From contig NZ_CP028092.1 in NCBI RefSeq assembly GCF_005491705.1, forward strand, positions 2,480,001 to 2,544,000: a stretch of DNA of 64,000 nt. The letters are read 5' to 3'. Numbering within the stretch: the first letter of the stretch is position 1; each line of letters begins with the position of its first letter. The translations under genes and the position numbers were made by a program. The stretch comes from Pontibacter sp. SGAir0037. Its GTDB lineage: Bacteria; Bacteroidota; Bacteroidia; Cytophagales; Hymenobacteraceae. Below, piece by piece: positions 9,806-18,606 of the stretch. The notes under the pieces were generated by a model. It was not told where the DNA came from. It did no database searches and saw nothing but the letters and a program-made list of their open reading frames with translations.

Positions 9806-9813
9806 CAAAAGTA
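9806..9813 (-). promoter_or_regulatory. Candidate -7 promoter box for the kinase/regulator pair
   Basis: Reads TACTTTTG on the minus strand, an exact match to the Bacteroidota TAnnTTTG box, about 135 bases upstream of the ATG at 9670. No well-placed -33 TTG was found, so confidence is low. Confidence 0.35.
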
Positions 9814-9898
9814 AATGTTCCAAAGCCGATAAACGGCATTCTCAGGGTGAGGCAGGCAAAAATGCTTCTGTAATAACCAATCCCGAATTTAAAAAGGA

Positions 9899-9940
9899 AG
9901 CCTGACCAAGAACATGAACGAATCATCCCCTGGCCAGGCT
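9899..9940 (-). terminator. Intrinsic terminator after the Kelch gene
   Basis: On the minus strand the arms AGCCTGGCCA and TGGTCAGGCT pair (one G-T wobble) around a 22-base loop and are followed by a T-rich run. It lies about 25 bases beyond the stop of the Kelch lipoprotein gene. Confidence 0.6.
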
Positions 9941-9966
9941 ATCAGTCAACCTTTACTTTATTTTAT

Positions 9967-10986
9967 TTACTCACCGTCGCTGTTCAGGCTCGGATTGTAC
10001 TTCCACATATCGTCGAAGTTATAAGTACTGTAAGCGCCTGTTACCACATAGCCATAGTTGCCAATGGCAAAAGCAACGGCAGATTCTCTAGCGGTACCCG
10101 ACAAAGATGTTCGCTGTGTCCAGATATCGGTTGATGGTTCATACTCCCACACATCACCCATGATCGAACCGGTTGTTCCTCCCACCAGGTATCCTCTGCC
10201 TCCGATCTCGAATGTAGCAGCAGAAGCTCTCGGGCTTGGGAAAGACTCTACATCGGTATCTCTGTCGGTGCTGTTCAGGCTTTTCATTTTTCTCCAGGTA
10301 TCTGTTTCGGGAGTATACTCCAGGAAGTCTGCCTCGTAAATGCCATTGTTCCTGCCTCCGCCAATGTATCCTTTTCCGTTTAGCGTAAAGGCAAAGGCAT
10401 ACAATCTTTTGGCTCCTATCAGGCCAACCTTTTCCTGCCACTGGCCGGTAGCAGGGTCAAACATCCAGAAGTCTTTCAGGTGATTGCCATCGTACCCGGC
10501 TCCAACATACCCTTTGTCGGCAATTGCCAGCGCTACAGCTCCATAGCGGGCGGTACCCGGAAAATCTGCTACCTGTGTCCAGGTATTGGTTTCAGGATTA
10601 TATTCCCAGAAATCCTTAAACGATTCGCTGGCATCATAACCAGTGCCCACATACCCTTTGCCATTTGCAGCGAAACCAACCGCTCCGCTTCTGGCTTTGC
10701 CCGGGAAATCTGCTTTTCTTGTCCAGGAGCTTTTAGCCGGATCAAATTCCCAGAGGTCGGTTAACCGGGACTTTCCATCGTAGCCGGTGGTTACATATAC
10801 TTTGTCACCTATGGTAAAGGAAACAGCACTTTTACGTGCTACTCCGGCAAAATCAGAATCTTTTGTCCAGTAGCCAATCGTGGTACTATCGTCCTCATCA
10901 TCGGAGCAGGAGGTGGTTACAAAAACAGATAAAACAAGCAGGAGCAGGTAAAGCGACCTGTTACGTAAAATTAAATTACTTTTCAT
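9967..10986 (-). CDS. Kelch-repeat lipoprotein
   Basis: 339 residues. The N-terminus has a lipoprotein signal with the lipobox ending VTTSC (Cys near 27) followed by an acidic SDDEDD tether, as in Bacteroidota surface lipoproteins. Six Kelch-type repeats of about 48 residues follow, each with a G[YG]G core such as KGYVGTGYD or KGYIGGG, then a [FW]xxxDP and a closing Trp, enough for a six-bladed beta-propeller. Propellers of this kind bind ligands or partner proteins; no catalytic residues stand out. It starts 23 bases after the DUF4270 gene and is probably co-transcribed with it. Confidence 0.9.
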   Translation of the reverse strand: MKSNLILRNRSLYLLLLVLSVFVTTSCSDDEDDSTTIGYWTKDSDFAGVARKSAVSFTIGDKVYVTTGYDGKSRLTDLWEFDPAKSSWTRKADFPGKARSGAVGFAANGKGYVGTGYDASESFKDFWEYNPETNTWTQVADFPGTARYGAVALAIADKGYVGAGYDGNHLKDFWMFDPATGQWQEKVGLIGAKRLYAFAFTLNGKGYIGGGRNNGIYEADFLEYTPETDTWRKMKSLNSTDRDTDVESFPSPRASAATFEIGGRGYLVGGTTGSIMGDVWEYEPSTDIWTQRTSLSGTARESAVAFAIGNYGYVVTGAYSTYNFDDMWKYNPSLNSDGE

Positions 10987-11009
10987 GTGTCAGATTAAAA
11001 TTGGAAGTA

Positions 11010-12386
11010 TTATTGAAGTTTAGTATAGTATATTTTCAGCTTTACACGATTGCTTTCGTGCCCTTTGCCTCCGATTACCAGGCGGCTCATCGTTTTTGTA
11101 AAGCTGGATGGTGGCTCAGCCAGTAAAAGTCCTTTTCCGGAGTACTGGGTTTCGGTTAGCTTGCCAACCAGGTACTGCGTTATGTTAAACTGGTACTTCG
11201 ATTTAACATTATATTCTTTATCCTCTGTTACAGTAGCCAGCTGCACTTCCGATGACGAGTAATTAGCCAGCAGTTGTGAGACAGGTGTATTGCTTTGGTC
11301 AGCTTCGTATAAGGTTAGCGACGTTGGCAGTATGTATGGGGAAGCATATGTGCCTGCCACGGGCTGGATTTCCAGCACGGCTCCATTAATCAGGTAAGGG
11401 TTCAGAATGGCTTTGAGATCAGCCAGGTAAGGAAATGTTAGTTTTACCATTACACCGGTTCCGGCTTGTGTAAAGCCCATATTACCTGTAAGGTCGCTGG
11501 AAAGCGGTTCCCCGCCCCGCACTATGTTTCGCAGGTAAGACGAACTGAAGTCATTTACCATTTGGTTATACTGGGAGCTTCCGGTTGTAACCGGGAAATC
11601 GTAGTAGGCACTGGTGGTTTCTTCTCCTTCCTCATAGTAGTTGATCCTGATGGCAGCACTCGCAGCATTAAAACCAACAACAGCGGCCCCTGCGTTTGTC
11701 CGGAGTTGCAGGCCCTTGAAATAGTTCTGAAACTCCTCCTCTACCAGGAAAGTACTGCTGCCGGCCATTATCAGGTTCATCCATTCCTGCCCCAGCACAT
11801 CGGGCAATGGAATATGAAGGGTATCGCTGCTATTCGGCCTCGGCTTGAAAATATAGGTGGCAAGCGGCTGTGCAGTATAGCCTGTCTTGCTGGTATTGTA
11901 AAGCCCGGAGCTGGTATAAAAATAGGAGTCGGAGGTTTCGGTTCCCACGGCCGGCGACAAGCTTCTTTCCGTGATATTCTCACTTAGCCTGTGTACCTGC
12001 AGGGTAATGTATTCGGTGGAATCGCCGTAGTAATAGCCACTATAGGGCAAGAGCAGCTCCAGCGACTTATACGCTACGGTATTGCTCAGAGAAATACCGC
12101 CCCCTAAACCAAGCTTAAAAACTGCATTGGCTTCTGCTTTTCCTAACCAGGCATCCTGGTAGCCTCCTACCAGCACACTGCCCGTACCGGAGGAAACAAC
12201 AGAATCCAGCAAAACGGTGGAAACCTCTACTGTTACCGTATCTGTATACATAGAAGATAAATCTTCTTCCAAGAGATTCAATCCTATTTCTTCAGGACTA
12301 TCGCATGCCGAAAGCAGCACGATTAAACAGAGCAACAGGCTTATGCCTGATCTCCGGGGAAAACCACAACAAAGGATTCTTTTCAT
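11010..12386 (-). CDS. DUF4270 domain-containing lipoprotein
   Basis: 458 residues. A signal with lipobox LLSAC (Cys near 28) is followed by SPEEIGLNLL and then VLVGGYQDAWLGKAEANAVFKL, the characteristic opening of DUF4270 proteins. The rest is beta-rich with many Ser/Thr/Tyr, as expected for a secreted outer-surface protein. DUF4270 proteins are restricted to Bacteroidota, and their function is unknown. In several relatives the gene is next to a Kelch/galactose-oxidase-like lipoprotein gene, as here, suggesting that the two act together at the cell surface. Confidence 0.9.
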   Translation of the reverse strand: MKRILCCGFPRRSGISLLLCLIVLLSACDSPEEIGLNLLEEDLSSMYTDTVTVEVSTVLLDSVVSSGTGSVLVGGYQDAWLGKAEANAVFKLGLGGGISLSNTVAYKSLELLLPYSGYYYGDSTEYITLQVHRLSENITERSLSPAVGTETSDSYFYTSSGLYNTSKTGYTAQPLATYIFKPRPNSSDTLHIPLPDVLGQEWMNLIMAGSSTFLVEEEFQNYFKGLQLRTNAGAAVVGFNAASAAIRINYYEEGEETTSAYYDFPVTTGSSQYNQMVNDFSSSYLRNIVRGGEPLSSDLTGNMGFTQAGTGVMVKLTFPYLADLKAILNPYLINGAVLEIQPVAGTYASPYILPTSLTLYEADQSNTPVSQLLANYSSSEVQLATVTEDKEYNVKSKYQFNITQYLVGKLTETQYSGKGLLLAEPPSSFTKTMSRLVIGGKGHESNRVKLKIYYTKLQ

Positions 12387-12736
12387 TTAACTTTTATCAG
12401 CGTATGATGTAGCTGCAGCCATTGTGTATGTACTGCAGCAGTTGCAAAGGCTGTATTGCCTTTGCAACTGCACAAATTTTGCCTGAAGCGCAGCCGGTTC
12501 AAATAAAAAGAGAGGTGAAGCGGACAAAATGCGCTGTAAAGCAGACAGGGTATACAGGCAGCAGAGGGTGGCTGTAAATGCTGATTCAGGGTTTTGTTAG
12601 TAACCTGCCTCATTCTTTCCGCAAGTGTACTTAGATAACAAGGAATTTAATACTTTAAAAATCCAGTTCTACCGTATAAGAGTACAGCTAGCCTTGCACA
12701 GGCAGATGCTCACACGATCTTTTAGGAATAATAATT
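12387..12736. other. 350-base divergent intergenic region
   Basis: Separates the minus-strand DUF4270 gene from the plus-strand kinase-like gene, so it should hold two divergent promoters. The only box I can point to is TAGCCTTG at 12689-12696 (plus, one mismatch to TAnnTTTG). The short open frame at 12383-12613 on the minus strand looks spurious. Confidence 0.4.
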
Positions 12737-14281
12737 ATGCTTACATTACAAAAAAACGACGTTTTTGCAGAGCGTTATCTCTTAAAGGAATTAATTGGAA
12801 CACGTGGTATTTCTGAAGTCTGGATAGCAGCAGACTTACAGGAAAACAACGCTGTTGCAGCCCTTAAAATCTTTGTTCCCCGTGGAAGAATGGACAATAA
12901 CACCCTGGAACAGCTAAGAGAAGATTACCTGCAAATCCGGGACATCCATCACCCTCACCTCCTCGGATTTCACCAGTTTGCGGTGCATGATAACACAGCT
13001 TACCTGGTGATGCCTTATATGGCCAACGGCTCTCTCAGCCAAAAGCTTCTGGCTGAGGGAACGCTACCGGAACAGGAAATGGCCCGGGTAATTTTGCAGA
13101 TCGGAAGTGCATTGGATTACCTGCACAAACAGCAGCCTCCGCTGCTACACCGTCAAATTCACCCAGATAACATACTGTTGACAGAAAACGGAGATTATGT
13201 ATTGGCTGATTACGGCCTGCGAAACCGAACCCGCAGCTCGCTTTATAAAGCGATTGGCCAGACAGGCTCACTTACCAATGCCTATACACCTCCCGAACTT
13301 TTTACAGCCAAACCTACGGCCAACGAAGCAGGCGATCTGTTTGCATTTGGAGTAACCCTGTATGAGCTATGCTCCGGCGAAACACCATGGGCAGGCAGCG
13401 GAGGACTTGCCCTGCAACAAGGTGCCTCGGTACCTTACCCATCCGATACCTATGCAGCTACACTGACCAATATTATCAGATCCTGTATGCACCCGGAATG
13501 GGACAAAAGACCATCAGCGGCAGAGATAGCCGCAGAAGGAGAATACTTTCTGCAGAACAACAGCTGGAAAAGCTACGGGCGCTTTGGTATAGTAAAAGTT
13601 ACAGCCGTCGAATATAAAAAAGCCAATCCGCTAAAAAGGGCTATAGTAGCAGCAGCTGCTGTACTGGTGCTGCTGGCTATTGGTTTCTTTGTATATGACA
13701 ACCATTTTAAAGCCATAGAAGATAACTCCTTAGCCGATACAACCACTATGTCGGGCGATGCTTCCCTGGAGGCTGTAAATACCGGCCATGTAACGGATAA
13801 AGTACCCGAAGAAACAAGTGCCCCCGCGCCAGTTGCCAAAGCAACGACTCGTCGTACGGCCAGCACTGAAAGAGCCGGCACCTCCGCGGCGGCAAATCCT
13901 GCCCCGGAAAAAAGAGCAAGCCCAAAATCTAATGCAAAAAAGGCTTCAACACCTGTTGCCCGGCCTGCCCGAAAAAAGGAAAGGCCGTCGCCAAAAGTAT
14001 CGTACCCGACACCAACTTCGCTGGAAAATTACCTGGCACAGCTGCAGAACGGTGCTATTCCAATTGAGGTAAGAGAGCGATGGAAATCCAATGCCCTGCA
14101 GTATTTTGCCCCTCAGGCAGCTGTTAACTATATGGTAAACAACAGGCTGGCGGGTATTCTCAGCCCTGCCGAACTGGTGGACATCCTGCTAAGCTCTGAC
14201 AGTACCAGCACCTACCGGATAGGCAACACCCGAACTGATGAATCGGGAAAGGTAGAAGAAATTAGCATGCATGTACAGTAA
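12737..14281 (+). CDS. Membrane-anchored Ser/Thr kinase-like protein, probable pseudokinase
   Basis: 514 residues. Residues ~10-275 have the bacterial Ser/Thr kinase fold: an ATP-binding Lys at about 44 (AALKIF), a gatekeeper region LVMPYMANGSL, APE-like TPPEL, and DLFAFGVTLYEL. The catalytic loop reads HRQIHPDN (138-145) where active kinases have HRDLKPxN, so the catalytic Asp is Gln and the loop Lys is His. DFG is DYG (158-160) and the glycine loop is degenerate (GTRGIS). A membrane helix (about 301-320) leads to a long Ala/Pro/Lys-rich linker and an ~85-residue C-terminal domain I do not recognise. It is likely a phosphotransfer-dead signalling or scaffold protein with an extracytoplasmic domain. 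A strong terminator follows. Confidence 0.88.
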   Translation: MLTLQKNDVFAERYLLKELIGTRGISEVWIAADLQENNAVAALKIFVPRGRMDNNTLEQLREDYLQIRDIHHPHLLGFHQFAVHDNTAYLVMPYMANGSLSQKLLAEGTLPEQEMARVILQIGSALDYLHKQQPPLLHRQIHPDNILLTENGDYVLADYGLRNRTRSSLYKAIGQTGSLTNAYTPPELFTAKPTANEAGDLFAFGVTLYELCSGETPWAGSGGLALQQGASVPYPSDTYAATLTNIIRSCMHPEWDKRPSAAEIAAEGEYFLQNNSWKSYGRFGIVKVTAVEYKKANPLKRAIVAAAAVLVLLAIGFFVYDNHFKAIEDNSLADTTTMSGDASLEAVNTGHVTDKVPEETSAPAPVAKATTRRTASTERAGTSAAANPAPEKRASPKSNAKKASTPVARPARKKERPSPKVSYPTPTSLENYLAQLQNGAIPIEVRERWKSNALQYFAPQAAVNYMVNNRLAGILSPAELVDILLSSDSTSTYRIGNTRTDESGKVEEISMHVQ

Positions 14282-14320
14282 AAGCAGAAGCGCCGCTTTT
14301 TAAAGCGGCGCTTCTGCTTT
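14281..14320. terminator. Bidirectional intrinsic terminator
   Basis: Two perfect 19-base arms (14281-14299 and 14302-14320) around a 2-base loop, GC-rich in the middle with A/T tracts at both ends. It sits between the convergent kinase-like gene and the MBL-fold gene and can serve both strands. Confidence 0.9.
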
Positions 14321-14335
14321 ATAGACCATTATGTA

Positions 14336-15442
14336 TCAGAGCTGAAGCACCTCTCCTACTGCCGGTAATAGCAGTTCGCTTGCAAACGCCCCATCAGCTT
14401 TCAATTGCCGGATCAGCCTTTCCGGTTCCATCAAAGGTTCGTCTGACAAGTCGAAGGTACCAAAGTGCATCGGCAGCAGGTAAGCTGGTTTCAGGTCTTC
14501 ACACGCCTGGGCTGCCTCTTCGGGGTGCATGTGCGACGGCCCCATAAACCAGCGGGGAGCAAAGGCTCCGATACCGGCAATATAATAATCTACCTGGCCA
14601 AATACTTCGCGCACCTGTTTTACATGGCTTCCGTAACCGCTGTCGCCTCCAAAGTATATCTTTTTCCCCCCGGCTTCGAGCATAAAGGCTCCCCACAATG
14701 TTGTGTTCGTATCGCTAAGGCCTCTCCGTGCCCAGTGCCTGGTAGGCAAAAAGCTGATTTTCACCTTCTCTTCATCTGTTTTATACTGCTGGTACCAACC
14801 TGCCGCCTGCACCTTTTCAGAAGCGGTCCATTTACGGATCAGCGTGTCAAGCTGCAGGCCGCACAGCCAGGTTGCTTCCGGGTTCTGCTTTGCCAGTAGC
14901 TTAATGCTGCTTTCATCGCAATGGTCGCGGTGGTCGTGGGAGATCAGGATATAATCCAGCCCGATGAGCTGGCTCTTCTCCAAAGGCAGCTCTGAATACC
15001 GCTTCATGGTAAACGAAGGCGAATCCAGCACAGGATCAATCAGGATTTTCAACCCGTTCAGGTGTATCAGAAAACAGGCGTGCCCCAGCCACACTATGGT
15101 GTTATCGCCTATTTTTTGCAGCGACTGCTGCTTTACCACAGCCAGCCGGCTGCTATCGGTCTTCTTGGTGGCTTTGTAAAAATTCCTTTCTGTCTGCCAT
15201 TTCAGCACATCGCCAAAACGTGGCCAGAATGGGAACTCGTGGTTCATGAAAAGACCTTTCTGATCGAGTGGAGTACCCGGCCAGTTGTAGTCACTCAGCA
15301 GATTCTTTAGTTGAGGGTTGTGCGTATAGCTGTTTGCCACGGGTGTATAACTGGTTGCTTTATCATAAGCGAAAAGAAAGCTCGGAACAGCTACTGCAAG
15401 TCCTCCTACAGTAATACTGCTCAAAAACCTTCGTCTTTTCAT
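14336..15442 (-). CDS. MBL-fold metallo-hydrolase, UlaG/NAPE-PLD-like, probably Tat-exported
   Basis: 368 residues. The N-terminus KRRRFLSS plus a hydrophobic stretch resembles a Tat signal, so export folded with metal bound is likely. The metallo-beta-lactamase fold shows as WLGHACFLIHLNGLKILIDP, the metal motif HDHRDH (169-174), and later LPTRHWARRG, FGGDSGYG and LLPMHFGTFD. This arrangement matches the beta-lactamase-like UlaG/NAPE-phospholipase D group. Typical substrates are phosphodiester or lactone compounds, but the substrate here is unknown. The ATG at 15442 is the natural start. A separate small gene lies upstream on the same strand. Confidence 0.9.
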   Translation of the reverse strand: MKRRRFLSSITVGGLAVAVPSFLFAYDKATSYTPVANSYTHNPQLKNLLSDYNWPGTPLDQKGLFMNHEFPFWPRFGDVLKWQTERNFYKATKKTDSSRLAVVKQQSLQKIGDNTIVWLGHACFLIHLNGLKILIDPVLDSPSFTMKRYSELPLEKSQLIGLDYILISHDHRDHCDESSIKLLAKQNPEATWLCGLQLDTLIRKWTASEKVQAAGWYQQYKTDEEKVKISFLPTRHWARRGLSDTNTTLWGAFMLEAGGKKIYFGGDSGYGSHVKQVREVFGQVDYYIAGIGAFAPRWFMGPSHMHPEEAAQACEDLKPAYLLPMHFGTFDLSDEPLMEPERLIRQLKADGAFASELLLPAVGEVLQL

Positions 15443-15484
15443 GTGTGCCTCTTTTATTGTGCAGCTAAAACCGCTGCTTCACGT

Positions 15485-15745
15485 TTAGTTATCAATTAAT
15501 AAATGCTGTACATCAATGGCATCGGTATAAGGATCGAGAACCTGCAGTGCCGGTGCCTCCTGGTGAAAAGAACCCACCACTCGCAGCCCCTTACCTGACC
15601 ATAACTCTACAAAATGATTGTTGAGCTGATACAAAGTAATTTCCCACTCCAGGTGTTGTCGCTGGGCCACCATGGTGCCCTCCTTCATTAAAACCTCTGC
15701 CTGGCTCCACAACGGAAGCCGCTTAAACATAGAAAACTCTAACAT
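15485..15745 (-). CDS. Small hypothetical protein
   Basis: 86 residues, no signal peptide or membrane segment. The sequence has a coherent amphipathic pattern (QRQHLEWEITLYQLNNHFVELW) with a C-terminal acidic part ending in DVQHLLIDN, which looks like a real small soluble protein. I recall similar short proteins in Pontibacter-type genomes but cannot name a family. It is on the same strand as the MBL-fold gene 42 bases downstream and may be co-transcribed. An internal Met at residue 6 is an alternative start. Confidence 0.55.
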   Translation of the reverse strand: MLEFSMFKRLPLWSQAEVLMKEGTMVAQRQHLEWEITLYQLNNHFVELWSGKGLRVVGSFHQEAPALQVLDPYTDAIDVQHLLIDN

Positions 15746-15982
15746 ACCTACTTCTTCTGACTTTGTAAAGCCAACAACAGCACTATTTCTTTAGGCAATT
15801 ATTTAGTTGTTGCCTGCCCATACTCCTGCTGCCAGCCAGTAAATTTTCGTATAGGAACAAGTTCTATACAAGGTAAAGCTAAAACGAGTATCAACTGATA
15901 AACGTGCCTTAGATTTATTTTTTCCGTATCAGTAGCTACAGTTATCAAAAGCCACAGAAAGAAAGTTTAAAACAACAACCAT

Positions 15983-16612
15983 ATGGAGCAGGCGCAGGAA
16001 AATGTACGTGTAGTAGCTTTCGATTTGAATGGCACCTTTTACAACAAAAGTTCGAAAGATGAGTTTTATGCTTTCATCTGTAAAAAACGACCAAAGCGAA
16101 TAAAGTACTATTTCGAGATGCTTTACTATAAGCTTCTGAAGCAGATGCACCAGATGAACCATACAGAATTTAAAGAGAACTTTTTTAATTATCTGGATGA
16201 TCTGACACCGGAGCAGGTAGAGGCCTATGCCACTGAATTCTGGCAGCAGGAGTATCCCGCTCATTTTAACAAGAAAATAAAGAACCGGCTGGATGCACTG
16301 AAGCAGGAAGGAGTTGTAACGTACTGTGCCACTGGCGGATTAGAACTTTACATAAAGCCTCTTTTCGAAATGTATAAGGTAGATGGCTATGCCGGCACCA
16401 GAGTAGCGTACCATAACAAAACTTATCTTGTACAGGGAAAAGCCTGTAAAGCAGAGGAAAAACTTGAGCGCCTCGAAAAGTTTCTGGAAGGCAAACCCTA
16501 CACAATAGTAGAAGCATATTCCGATAGCAGGGAATCTATTCTTGACAAAGCAGAAAAAGCCTATCTGGTAGAGAATGGAGAGCTTAAGCCTTACCAGCAG
16601 GATCAGGCATAA
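15983..16612 (+). CDS. HAD-superfamily protein with altered motif I
   Basis: 209 residues with the HAD fold (PSP/HAD-IB-like). Motif I is AFDLNGTFY: the nucleophile Asp14 is present, but the second Asp, the usual general acid/base, is Asn16. Motif II appears as YCATGG, and motif IV as AYSDSRESILD. A helical cap of about 100 residues, rich in Tyr, Lys and Gln (KYYFEMLYYKLLKQMHQM), follows motif I. HAD enzymes are mostly phosphatases, but replacement of the second Asp changes or abolishes phosphatase chemistry in known subfamilies. The gene stands alone, with a ~235-base leader region and no obvious partner. Confidence 0.85.
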   Translation: MEQAQENVRVVAFDLNGTFYNKSSKDEFYAFICKKRPKRIKYYFEMLYYKLLKQMHQMNHTEFKENFFNYLDDLTPEQVEAYATEFWQQEYPAHFNKKIKNRLDALKQEGVVTYCATGGLELYIKPLFEMYKVDGYAGTRVAYHNKTYLVQGKACKAEEKLERLEKFLEGKPYTIVEAYSDSRESILDKAEKAYLVENGELKPYQQDQA

Positions 16613-16657
16613 AAACTTCTGCTAGAAGGGTAACAAAATAATCTGAAATGAATTTAA

Positions 16658-16690
16658 ATTTTCATTATGTAATTTTGACATAATGAAAAT
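16658..16690. promoter_or_regulatory. Perfect AT-rich inverted repeat, candidate operator
   Basis: Arms ATTTTCATTATGT (16658-16670) and ACATAATGAAAAT (16678-16690), 13 bases each and fully complementary, with a 7-base spacer. It is 78 bases upstream of the carboxylesterase ATG. It lacks the GC-rich stem expected of a terminator, so a repressor or activator site is more likely. Confidence 0.45.
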
Positions 16691-16768
16691 AATTTCTATC
16701 ATTACTCTATCGTTAAAGACTGCTTTTCTTACTGGTTCTGTTCGTTCACCTTTTCAATAGCACAATGT

Positions 16769-18427
16769 ATGCACTACTTAAAAAGATTTAGTTTTCTGTT
16801 GCTGTTGGCCATGCTCTTGGCTCCAATGGCAGATGCCCAAACCAAAAGCAAGGCATCGGGTACTTTAGCAGCTAACCAGGCTAAAACTGTTAATGGTATT
16901 GTAGAAGGTACTTTAGAGGCAAGCGGCATCCGTTTGTTTAAAGGTGTTCCGTTTGCTGCGCCTCCTGTAGGCGAACTTCGCTGGCGCGAGCCGCAGCCCG
17001 TTCAGAACTGGCAAGGCGTGCGAAGCGCCAAAATGTTTGGTCCGCGTGCCATGCAATTGCAGGTGTTCGGCGACATGGGTTTCCGTTCCGACGGCATGAA
17101 CGAAGATTGCCTGTATCTGAATGTATGGACTCCGGCTAAATCTGATAAAGAAAAATTACCGGTGCTGGTATACTTTTATGGCGGCGGGTTTGTAGCCGGT
17201 GACGGTTCAGAGGGCCGTTACGATGGCGAAAGTATGGCACAGAAGGGTATAGTTGCCATTACAGTAAACTACAGGCTGGGTGCCTTCGGCTTTTTTGCTC
17301 ACCCGGAACTAACGCAGGAGTCGCCTCATAAATCGTCTGGCAACTATGGGTACATGGACCAGAATGCAGCGCTGCAGTGGGTAAAGAAAAACATTGCCGC
17401 GTTTGGGGGCGATCCGGCTAAAGTAACCATTGTCGGTGAATCGGCTGGCTCTATATCTGTTAGCGCCCAGATGGCTACCCCGCTTTCTAAAGGCCTGATA
17501 GCTGGTGCTATCGGCGAAAGTGGTGCATTGCTTAATTCCAGCCTCGATCCTGTACCACTTGCAAAGGCCGAAGAAAACGGAGTAAAATTTGCGACCAGTA
17601 TAGAGAAAAACTCACTTAAAGAACTGCGGGATATGCCGGCCCAGGAACTGCTTGAGGCAGCCGGAAAACTGGGGATAGGTCATTTTACCTCTACGATAGA
17701 TGGTTATTTTTTCCCGAAAGCTCCCGTAGATATTTTTGCTGCAGGAGAACAGGTTAAAGTGCCGCTTCTGGCTGGCTGGAATTCCGAAGAGATGAATTAT
17801 ATGGTTGTGCTGGGTAGAGAGCAACCTACCGTACAGAATTTTCAGAATGCCGTCAGGAGATTGTACCCGAACAATGCCGAAGAGATTTTAAAGGCTTACC
17901 CTGCAGCTACAGATGCAGATGTGGTACAGGCAGCTACCGACCTGGCGGGCGACCGTTTTATTGCCTACAGCACCTGGAAGTGGTTAGACCTGCACCATAA
18001 AACTTCGGGTGAGCCGGTATACAGATACTTGTTTTCGCGCCCGCGCCCGCCTATGACACCTGAAATGGGCAATGCCACAGCCGGACTTGCCGGTGGCGTT
18101 GTAAAAGAGGAAGATCCGAATGCCTTTAAAATGCCTCCTGCCCGTGGTGCCGTACATGCTGCAGAAATCGAGTATGCTATGGGCAACTTAAGGTATAACA
18201 ACGTATACGCCTGGACACCAGACGACCATAAGGTATCGGAGGTAATGCAAAACTACTTTGCCAACTTTATAAAAACAGGCAACCCCAATAGTAAAGGCCT
18301 ACCGGAATGGCCGGCACTGGGCAAGGGTACCAATGCGCAGGTAATGCACATCGATGTTAAAACCGGAGCGCAGCCTGATAAAACAAAGTCACGCTACCAG
18401 GTACTCGACAAATTGCATACAAAATAA
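16769..18427 (+). CDS. Type-B carboxylesterase/lipase family protein
   Basis: 552 residues. A signal peptide (about 1-24, ending ADAQ) indicates export. The COesterase fold shows the opening GIRLFKGVPFAAPPVGELRW, the Cys-containing NEDCLYLNVW, the oxyanion hole YGGGF and the nucleophile elbow GESAGS with Ser225. A charge-relay Glu lies probably in GWNSEEMNY and the His in GAVHAAEIEY. These enzymes hydrolyse carboxylic esters, often of xenobiotics or acylated sugars. The gene is preceded by a perfect palindrome and followed by a clear terminator, so it is likely a single-gene unit under its own regulator. Confidence 0.95.
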   Translation: MHYLKRFSFLLLLAMLLAPMADAQTKSKASGTLAANQAKTVNGIVEGTLEASGIRLFKGVPFAAPPVGELRWREPQPVQNWQGVRSAKMFGPRAMQLQVFGDMGFRSDGMNEDCLYLNVWTPAKSDKEKLPVLVYFYGGGFVAGDGSEGRYDGESMAQKGIVAITVNYRLGAFGFFAHPELTQESPHKSSGNYGYMDQNAALQWVKKNIAAFGGDPAKVTIVGESAGSISVSAQMATPLSKGLIAGAIGESGALLNSSLDPVPLAKAEENGVKFATSIEKNSLKELRDMPAQELLEAAGKLGIGHFTSTIDGYFFPKAPVDIFAAGEQVKVPLLAGWNSEEMNYMVVLGREQPTVQNFQNAVRRLYPNNAEEILKAYPAATDADVVQAATDLAGDRFIAYSTWKWLDLHHKTSGEPVYRYLFSRPRPPMTPEMGNATAGLAGGVVKEEDPNAFKMPPARGAVHAAEIEYAMGNLRYNNVYAWTPDDHKVSEVMQNYFANFIKTGNPNSKGLPEWPALGKGTNAQVMHIDVKTGAQPDKTKSRYQVLDKLHTK

Positions 18428-18465
18428 GCTTCCCCGCAAACACCTATTATCTCACCTTAAAGCCG

Positions 18466-18518
18466 GAGCCAACCCTGCAGCAGTACTGTTGCCTGTGGTT
18501 GGCTCTTTTATTTTTTAA
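18466..18518 (+). terminator. Intrinsic terminator after the carboxylesterase
   Basis: Arms GAGCCAACC (18466-18474) and GGTTGGCTC (18497-18505) with a 22-base loop, followed by TTTTATTTTTTAA. Confidence 0.8.
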
Positions 18519-18534
18519 GCGCACCTGAATTTTC

Positions 18535-18542
18535 TATTTTTG
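18535..18542 (+). promoter_or_regulatory. Candidate -7 promoter box for the HipA-like/DUF3037 pair
   Basis: TATTTTTG matches TAnnTTTG exactly, lies directly behind the esterase terminator and about 65-72 bases before the first start codon of the HipA-like gene. Confidence 0.5.
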
Positions 18543-18606
18543 CCCCGTACGATGCCTGTTTCGCCGGTTTACAGTTCTTTAGCGGCAGGTAGCGTATACT
18601 CCCATC

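Noticed and set aside
12383..12613. 76-residue open frame on the minus strand
   Set aside because: Overlaps the promoter region of two divergent genes, has odd composition (Leu/Cys/His/Gln-rich, no domain) and no ribosome site.
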